DNA of 10,909 bases from Hyphomicrobiales bacterium (GTDB taxonomy: Bacteria > Pseudomonadota > Alphaproteobacteria > Micropepsales > Micropepsaceae), in NCBI GenBank assembly GCA_017849395.1, contig JAFIHO010000079.1, forward strand, positions 1-10,909, in the 5' to 3' direction. A program made the position numbers and the translations under genes. The notes beneath the pieces are model-generated. The model was not told where the DNA came from, did not search any database, and saw only the letters and a program-made list of their open reading frames with translations. This document shows positions 6,017-10,909 of the stretch, one piece after another; the stretch's first letter is position 1; each line of letters starts with the position of its first letter.

Positions 6017-7225
6017 ATGAGACGCTTTTACATGGCTGCCGCCCTGCTGGCGGCGCTGACTTTGCCGGCATGGGCGGACAGCAGCAAGGTGCTGATCGAT
6101 TCCGCGCATAACATCTCGCTGGGCGCATGGAAGGCGACGTCCGCGGAATGGGGCGGCGGCGGCGCGAAATGGAGCGTCGAACTGAAGACCCTGCATGGCG
6201 GGCGGCAGGAAGGCGTGCAGGTGATCGAGGTCGATAGCGGCGCGGTGCGTTTCACCATCGTGCCGACACGCGGCTTTGAAGTGTGGCGCGCCGATGTCGG
6301 CGGGTTGCGGCTGGGCTGGGATTCGCCGGTGAAGGAGATCGTGCATCCGGCGCTGATCGATCTTTCCGACAATGGCGGACGCGGCTGGGTCAACGGCTTC
6401 GGCGGCTGGATGGTGCGGGCGGGCATTGCCTCGTTCGGCGAGCCTGGGCCGGACGGCAACACGATCCTCACCCAGCATGGCCGGATCGATTACATTCCCG
6501 CCCATTTCGCCAGCGTCCGGTATGAGGCGGGACCTGTGCCGCGGCTGGTGATCCGGGGCATCGTGGACGATACGCGCGTGTTCGGCTCGCAGTTGCGGCT
6601 GACCTCGGAGGTTTCGGTCCCCATCGGCAAGGCCGACATCACGTTCGACGATGCCATCACCAACCTGTCCGACGTGCCGCAGGAGATGCAGGTTCTGTAT
6701 CACATCAATTTCGGCACGCCGCTGATGGGCAAGGGCGCGGAGTTTGTCGCGCCCGTGAAGGAGGTCGCGCCGATCAATGTGGCGTCGGCGGCGAACGGAC
6801 TGAAGGACTGGAACCGCTATGACGGCCCGCACATGGCCAACTACGCGGCGCAGGTATTCCTGCTGAAGCTCGCCTCCGATGCGAAGGGCGACACGGCGGC
6901 GATGCTGAAATCGCCGGACGGCACGCAGGCCGCACTGCTGAAATTCAACACGCGCGGGCTGCCTGTCATGTCGCTTTGGAAGAACGAGACTTCGCCGAAA
7001 GGGGGATATGTGACGGGACTGGAGCCCGGCACCTCCTATCCCAATCATCGTTCGGTGGAACGCAACCAGGGCCGCGTGCCGATGCTGAAAGGCGGCGAAA
7101 GCTGGCGCATCCACCTGACCGCGACCGGCCTGACCAGCAAGGCGCAGGTGGACGAAGCGGCGGCGATGATCCGCAAGCTGGCGCCGGAGCAGCCCGTCAT
7201 CAGAACCGCGCCGCCCGCGCCCTGA
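6017..7225 (+). CDS. Exported DUF4432 family protein (aldose 1-epimerase-like fold)
   Basis: This 402-residue protein has a signal peptide (MRRFYMAAALLAALTLPAWA, cleavage after residue 20), so it is periplasmic. The rest matches the DUF4432 family of galactose-mutarotase-like beta-sandwich proteins: PTRGFEVW (83-90), LTQHGRI (151-157), YHINFG (228-233), FNTRGLPVMSLW (310-321) and GLEPGTSYPNHR (334-345). H154, H229, E336 and R345 are the likely sugar-binding or catalytic residues by position. Mutarotases interconvert anomers of free sugars; DUF4432 substrates are mostly unknown. AAGGGGG at 6005-6011 gives a good ribosome site 5 nt before the ATG. It lies 28 nt downstream of the phosphofructokinase and is probably co-transcribed. 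An exported member next to a cytoplasmic kinase suggests uptake of a sugar that is then phosphorylated, which is inference. Confidence 0.88.
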   Translation: MRRFYMAAALLAALTLPAWADSSKVLIDSAHNISLGAWKATSAEWGGGGAKWSVELKTLHGGRQEGVQVIEVDSGAVRFTIVPTRGFEVWRADVGGLRLGWDSPVKEIVHPALIDLSDNGGRGWVNGFGGWMVRAGIASFGEPGPDGNTILTQHGRIDYIPAHFASVRYEAGPVPRLVIRGIVDDTRVFGSQLRLTSEVSVPIGKADITFDDAITNLSDVPQEMQVLYHINFGTPLMGKGAEFVAPVKEVAPINVASAANGLKDWNRYDGPHMANYAAQVFLLKLASDAKGDTAAMLKSPDGTQAALLKFNTRGLPVMSLWKNETSPKGGYVTGLEPGTSYPNHRSVERNQGRVPMLKGGESWRIHLTATGLTSKAQVDEAAAMIRKLAPEQPVIRTAPPAP

Positions 7226-7316
7226 CCAGAGCGGAATTGATTCAAAATTGCGGGCAAGCGTCAGGACTTCGTCCATGCCTTTGCGGCACCATCGGGCGAC
7301 TGGGGGCTCATCCGCA

Positions 7317-7321
7317 TGAGG
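7317..7321 (+). promoter_or_regulatory. Shine-Dalgarno of the 44-residue membrane protein
   Basis: TGAGG, with GAGG placed 7 nt before the GTG at 7329. It supports translation of the short frame. Confidence 0.45.
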
Positions 7322-7328
7322 CAATGCC

Positions 7329-7463
7329 GTGGGCAGATTGAATTTCGAACAGAATAACGGGCCGAATCCGGACGACGGTTCGATGCATCCGGTGCTGGTT
7401 TTTCTGGTGTCGGCCGTCACATCCCTTTGGATGCTCGAAGTCCTGATCAATCGCGGTTTCTGA
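7329..7463 (+). CDS. 44-residue single-helix membrane protein, function unknown
   Basis: A GTG-started frame, preceded by GAGG, encodes a polar, asparagine-rich N-terminus (MGRLNFEQNNGPNPDDGS) followed by one hydrophobic helix at about 21-40 (PVLVFLVSAVTSLWMLEVLI) and a short basic end (NRGF). This organised layout looks like a true small membrane protein rather than random sequence. It lies 103 nt after the DUF4432 gene and could be the last gene of that operon, or have its own promoter. An internal ATG at 7383 would give a shorter form starting just before the helix. No family is recognised. Confidence 0.5.
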   Translation: MGRLNFEQNNGPNPDDGSMHPVLVFLVSAVTSLWMLEVLINRGF

Positions 7464-7508
7464 TCCGTCGGCGCGACAGCCGGACGCGTGACGACGTTCC
7501 GCGACAAG

Positions 7509-7535
7509 GCGGCGGCCTGAACGGGCGGCCGCCGC
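7509..7535. terminator. Strong GC hairpin between convergent genes
   Basis: A perfect 9-bp inverted repeat, GCGGCGGCC (7509-7517) and GGCCGCCGC (7527-7535), with a 9-nt loop, sits between the plus-strand operon and the converging DUF1552 gene. A shared, two-way termination role fits the position. No clear T-run follows on either strand, so it may rely on Rho or only protect mRNA ends. Confidence 0.45.
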
Positions 7536-7564
7536 GCCTCGCCTTCCTAAGATCGGGGTTTCGC

Positions 7565-8896
7565 TTACAGCTTTTCCAGCCTGGTGTCGGAATCGCCGAA
7601 GCGGTCCAGCTTCATGCCGAAACGGTCCATCAGCGACAGGTACAGGCTGCACATCTTGCGCTTGTCCTCGCCCTCGCTGAGATAGCTGAGGCTGCGTCCG
7701 GTCTGGAGCGTGCCGCCCAGCCCGCCCGCCAGCACCAGCGGCAGGCGGAAATTGTCATGCTTGCGGCCGATCCACATGTTGGACAGGAACATCAGGCAGC
7801 TATTGTCCAGCACGGTGCCGTTGCCTTCCTTCATGCTGTCCAGCTTCTGCGCCAGATAGGCGTACTGGCTGACATGGAAGTTGGCGATGCGCTCGTAATC
7901 GTCCGAATTGTTGTTGTGGGAGGCGGCGTGGTGGCCTTCCTTCACATTCAGGAACGGATAGTACATCGCCGACAGGTCACGCGAGATGATGAGCGAGGCG
8001 ACGCGCGTCTTGTTGGTCTGGAACGCGATGGCGACGATGTCGCACATCAGTTTGGAATGTTCGCGCAAGTCTTCCGGCAGGCCGCTGGCGGGGCGGTCCA
8101 TCATGGCGACTGGCATGTTCTTCGCCTTGGCCGCGTCGGCGGCATTGTCCATGCCCTTGCGCATAACTTCGACGCGGCGCTCGATCTCGCGCACGCTGGT
8201 CAGATACTCGTCCAGCTTGCCCTTGTCGGTGGCGCTGATCTTGCGCGACAGAGCCTCGGCCCGATCCTTCACCCGGTCCAGCACGCTGAGATTCATCAGA
8301 CTGCCGCGATTGTCGAACAGATTGTCCCAGGCCAGCGCGGGATAGACTTCCACCGGCACCGGCGAATCCGGCGTCTGCCACGACAGGTGCGAGGAATAGG
8401 CCAGCGAGAAATTGGTCTCGTGATAGCCAGTCATGGGCTGTTCGCAGGCCAGCACGATACTGGATTGCGGTGTGTCCTGGCCGACATGGCCCGCGATCAT
8501 CTGGTCCACGCTGATGCCGGAATGGATCAGCGCGCCCTTGGTGATGGTCGCACCCGACAGGATGCTGCCGGTCTGGGCGGGATGGATGCCCTGGTTGGTC
8601 AGCGCCTTCACATACAGGCCGTCGATCACATTGATCTTCTGCTTGATCGGCTCCAGCGACTGAAGCGTGCGGGACAGCTTCATGTCCGCGCCACTGCCTT
8701 CGGCGCTCCAGTGATCCTCATTGACGCCGCAGCCCAGGAACACCACGCCGAAGCGCTTGGGGAAATCGGAGGGCGACGGCGTATCGGCCAGCGCGTTCAC
8801 CGATTCCAGCCAGGGCAGCGCCATGGTGCAACCCGCGCCGCGCAGCACCGCACGGCGGGAGAAAGCGCGCGAGATGGGAGAGGTGCGTTCGGTCAT
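7565..8896 (-). CDS. DUF1552 (HXXSHH family, PF07586) protein, Tat-exported
   Basis: This 443-residue protein has a twin-arginine signal near the N-terminus (SRRAVLRGAGCTMALPWL at 13-30), so it is probably exported folded. The rest matches the DUF1552 family: RFGVVFLGCGVNEDHW (48-63), HPAQTGSILSG (105-115), LREIERRVE-like helix (234-243) and the family's name motif at 323-328. Here that motif reads H-A-A-S-H-N, with Asn for the last His. The function is unknown; in the families where it is common it accompanies DUF1592 cytochrome-like proteins. The ATG at 8896 is chosen because AAGGAG is 8 nt upstream and the reading frame to a TTG at 8902 adds nothing. It starts 2 nt after the stop of the DUF1592 gene, so the two are co-translated. 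Confidence 0.92.
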   Translation of the reverse strand: MTERTSPISRAFSRRAVLRGAGCTMALPWLESVNALADTPSPSDFPKRFGVVFLGCGVNEDHWSAEGSGADMKLSRTLQSLEPIKQKINVIDGLYVKALTNQGIHPAQTGSILSGATITKGALIHSGISVDQMIAGHVGQDTPQSSIVLACEQPMTGYHETNFSLAYSSHLSWQTPDSPVPVEVYPALAWDNLFDNRGSLMNLSVLDRVKDRAEALSRKISATDKGKLDEYLTSVREIERRVEVMRKGMDNAADAAKAKNMPVAMMDRPASGLPEDLREHSKLMCDIVAIAFQTNKTRVASLIISRDLSAMYYPFLNVKEGHHAASHNNNSDDYERIANFHVSQYAYLAQKLDSMKEGNGTVLDNSCLMFLSNMWIGRKHDNFRLPLVLAGGLGGTLQTGRSLSYLSEGEDKRKMCSLYLSLMDRFGMKLDRFGDSDTRLEKL

Positions 8897-8898
8897 GA

Positions 8899-10909
8899 TC
8901 AATTCTCCTTGCGGAAACTGGCTTTGATGAGCTTGGACTTGGCCGGGGTCTGGGCTTCCAGGCCCTTTTCCGGCGCGCGGCGCTCCAAGAATTGCGGACT
9001 GAGGACGATGGTCTCCACCAGCGCGCGGAAGCGATAGCCGTCCTTGGCCAGGTTGACCTTCATCTGGTCGATCAGGGATTCGTCGGACAGTTGCAGCGAA
9101 CGGTTCAGCGCATAGGACAGCAGCTTGCGGCAGAGATTCTCCACGAAGCGGTCCTGGCGATGGTCCTTGATGAAGGATTGCAGGCCCTGCAGGCCCACGC
9201 CCTTCACATCGCCGGGGAAGGTGACCGCATCGTCGACCGGACGGCCCGCCAGATCCTTGTCGCGCTTGTTGCCGACCGGACCATAGCCCTCGAAAGACAG
9301 GCCGAAGGAGTCGAAGCGCTGGTGGCAGCCGGCGCAGAAGGGATTGGCGCGGTGCTTGGCCAGCATTTCCCGGATCGGCAGCTCGGTCTTGGATTCGTCG
9401 CTGGGCAGTTCGGGCACCACCGGCGGCGGCGGCGGCACGCGGATGCCCAGCACCTTCTGCACCACCCAGTTGCCGCGCTTGACCGGGCTGGTGCGCAGGC
9501 CGGGCGAATACTGGGTCATGAACACCGCCATGGGCAGGATGCCGCCGCGGCCATATTTGTCGGCGTCATCCACGCGTACCCAATTGTCGGTGCCGCCGGA
9601 CAAGGCGGGCATGCCGTAGTGACGCGCCAGGGGCGGATTCACGAAGGTGTATTTGGCGTAGAGGAAATCCAGCACCGAACGGTCATGTTCGATATTGTCC
9701 TGCATGAAGCGGATCGGCTCCTGGAACATCGCCTCGCGCAGATCGTCGTCAAAGGTCGGAAAGCGTTCGCGGTCCACCGAATTGTTGGTCTCGAACTGGC
9801 GGAACACCAGCCAGTTTCCGGTGAACTCGGTGGCGAGGCCCTTCACGCGCTCGTCCTTCATCATGCGGCGCGCCTGGGCCAGCAGCACCTTGGGCTGGGT
9901 CAGATCGCCCGCCGCCGCGTGACGGCGCAATTCGGCGTCCGGCATCGAGGCCCACAGGAAATAGCTGAGCCGGTCGGCCAGGCTGTTGGCGGGCAATTTC
10001 TGGGCCACGAAAGGTTTGGCGCTGGCGATAGCGGGCGCCGGGGCCGCGCCTTTGGGCAGGTCGAAGCGGTAGAGGAAATCCGGCGCCATCAGGATCGCGA
10101 CAATGGAATCGTGGATCGCCGCCTCGTGCGGGATGCGGTTCTTGGTCCGCAGCGTCTTGTAATAGGCGACCAGATCGGCGCGTTCGGCCTGCGTCAGCGG
10201 ACGGCGCCATGCGCGTTCGGCGAAACGCTGCAATGCCGCCAGATGCTTCGGCTCGGCGGCGGCGTGCTGCTTTTCCAGATCGCGCAGGGTCTTGTTGACC
10301 AGCCCGAAGTGCCAGCGGAACGCGGTGGGCGCGATGGGGTCGTTATGCGCCTTGTCCAGCTCCCAGCGCGCCAGATATTTGTCGCGCATCTGGAAGATCA
10401 CGAACTGGTCGGTCACTTCATGGCCGACCGGACGCTTGGAGCCGGATTCGGTCGAGAGCGGTCCGTTGATATTGCCGTCCACCTCGCCGCTCTGGTTGAA
10501 GAAATACTGCACCCAGGTGCGGGACGTCTGGTCTGCGATGAAGTCGAACTCGTTCCACAGCCGGTTCAACTGATCCTGGCCCTTCTTGTCCAGGATCAGC
10601 TCCATCAGCGCGGTGTCGTCGCGGTAATAGCCGCCGGTATTGTGATAACCGGCGCTCAGGAAGCGGCCATTGTCCGTCGAATTGTCGGGCCAGTAACGGC
10701 CACGTTCCGACACATAGAATGTATCGGGGAAAACCTTGGCGAAGCGCGCGAACGCCGCCTGGTAACGCGCCTTCTGCCCGGCCGGATAGACCAGATCGGC
10801 GTCGGCGGCGCGGGCGTGCATCATGATGATCGCCCAGCGCGGCGAGGCATCCTCATGCAGCTTGGGATAGGCGGGCACTTCAGGCAGCACGCCCACCGGT
10901 TCATTGTCC
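8899..10909 (-). CDS. DUF1595/DUF1592/DUF1588/DUF1585 cytochrome-like protein, N-terminus cut by window edge
   Basis: The frame is open to the right edge, showing about 670 C-terminal residues; the N-terminal part (in relatives a signal peptide, sometimes a cytochrome domain and DUF1587) lies outside. In order, counted from the visible end: a less conserved region (about 1-210, with YHNTGGYYRDD), DUF1595 (about 215-280, FAERAWRRPLTQAE...APDFLYRFDLP), DUF1592 (about 310-430, LADRLSYFLWASMPD...VNPPLARHYGMP), DUF1588 (about 455-565, RTSPVKRGNWV and the CAGCH haem-type motif coded at 9322-9336) and DUF1585 (about 570-640). The CxxCH motif suggests covalent haem and extracytoplasmic electron transfer, which is inferred. 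It is followed immediately by the DUF1552 gene, its usual partner. An alternative GTG at 10896 is not preferred, because the frame continues upstream to the edge. Confidence 0.92.
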   Translation of the reverse strand, partial: DNEPVGVLPEVPAYPKLHEDASPRWAIIMMHARAADADLVYPAGQKARYQAAFARFAKVFPDTFYVSERGRYWPDNSTDNGRFLSAGYHNTGGYYRDDTALMELILDKKGQDQLNRLWNEFDFIADQTSRTWVQYFFNQSGEVDGNINGPLSTESGSKRPVGHEVTDQFVIFQMRDKYLARWELDKAHNDPIAPTAFRWHFGLVNKTLRDLEKQHAAAEPKHLAALQRFAERAWRRPLTQAERADLVAYYKTLRTKNRIPHEAAIHDSIVAILMAPDFLYRFDLPKGAAPAPAIASAKPFVAQKLPANSLADRLSYFLWASMPDAELRRHAAAGDLTQPKVLLAQARRMMKDERVKGLATEFTGNWLVFRQFETNNSVDRERFPTFDDDLREAMFQEPIRFMQDNIEHDRSVLDFLYAKYTFVNPPLARHYGMPALSGGTDNWVRVDDADKYGRGGILPMAVFMTQYSPGLRTSPVKRGNWVVQKVLGIRVPPPPPVVPELPSDESKTELPIREMLAKHRANPFCAGCHQRFDSFGLSFEGYGPVGNKRDKDLAGRPVDDAVTFPGDVKGVGLQGLQSFIKDHRQDRFVENLCRKLLSYALNRSLQLSDESLIDQMKVNLAKDGYRFRALVETIVLSPQFLERRAPEKGLEAQTPAKSKLIKASFRKEN
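8905..8910 (-). promoter_or_regulatory. Shine-Dalgarno of the DUF1552 gene within the end of the DUF1592 gene
   Basis: AAGGAG on the minus strand, 8 nt before the ATG at 8896, lies inside the last codons of the upstream gene. It decides the DUF1552 start and implies translational coupling of the pair. Confidence 0.7.

Noticed and set aside
5861..7507. Long minus-strand open frame, 548 codons
   Set aside because: It is antisense to the DUF4432 gene and the end of the phosphofructokinase gene. The translation is rich in His, Arg and Gln with no family features.
7427..9037. Long plus-strand open frame, 536 codons
   Set aside because: It is antisense to the well-supported DUF1552 gene; no recognisable domains.

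Overview
The window is a GC-rich bacterial chromosomal segment, most likely from an alphaproteobacterium. This is inferred from codon use, from a pyrophosphate-type phosphofructokinase carrying GGND and PKTIDND, and from a YpfJ-type zinc metallopeptidase starting MRLDDLR. The DUF1592/DUF1552 pair at the right end is best known from Planctomycetes, Verrucomicrobia, Acidobacteria and Myxobacteria, but it also occurs in soil Alphaproteobacteria. I saw no rRNA, tRNA, CRISPR array or intact mobile element.

Left part (1-1903): a divergent transketolase-like gene on the minus strand runs off the left edge. It is followed, in the opposite direction, by an exported FKBP-type prolyl isomerase on the plus strand. 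A cluster of GC-rich inverted repeats follows the isomerase.

Middle-left (about 1990-2420): a patch with clearly lower G+C (about 50% by hand count, against about 68% in a sampled flanking line). It holds one small two-helix membrane protein and, just upstream, an open frame that may be a gene relic.

Middle (2423-4596, minus strand): a zinc metallopeptidase, a 24-codon open frame with a strong Shine-Dalgarno site, and an exported NHL beta-propeller protein lie in that order and could be one transcript. The 24-codon frame overlaps the propeller start by ATGA.

Middle-right (4768-7463, plus strand): a pyrophosphate-type 6-phosphofructokinase with a GTG start and an exported DUF4432 (mutarotase-like) protein form a short operon. 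A 44-residue single-helix membrane protein, apparently unannotated, follows.

Right part (7565-10909, minus strand): a large DUF1595/1592/1588/1585 protein with a CxxCH haem-type motif, cut by the window edge, is followed 2 nt later by a Tat-exported DUF1552 (HXXSHH family) protein. This uncharacterised, probably redox-linked pair is the strongest candidate for unknown biology here. The main sugar-phosphate theme is transketolase plus pyrophosphate phosphofructokinase plus the mutarotase-like protein. A shared pathway for them is inference, not shown by the sequence.
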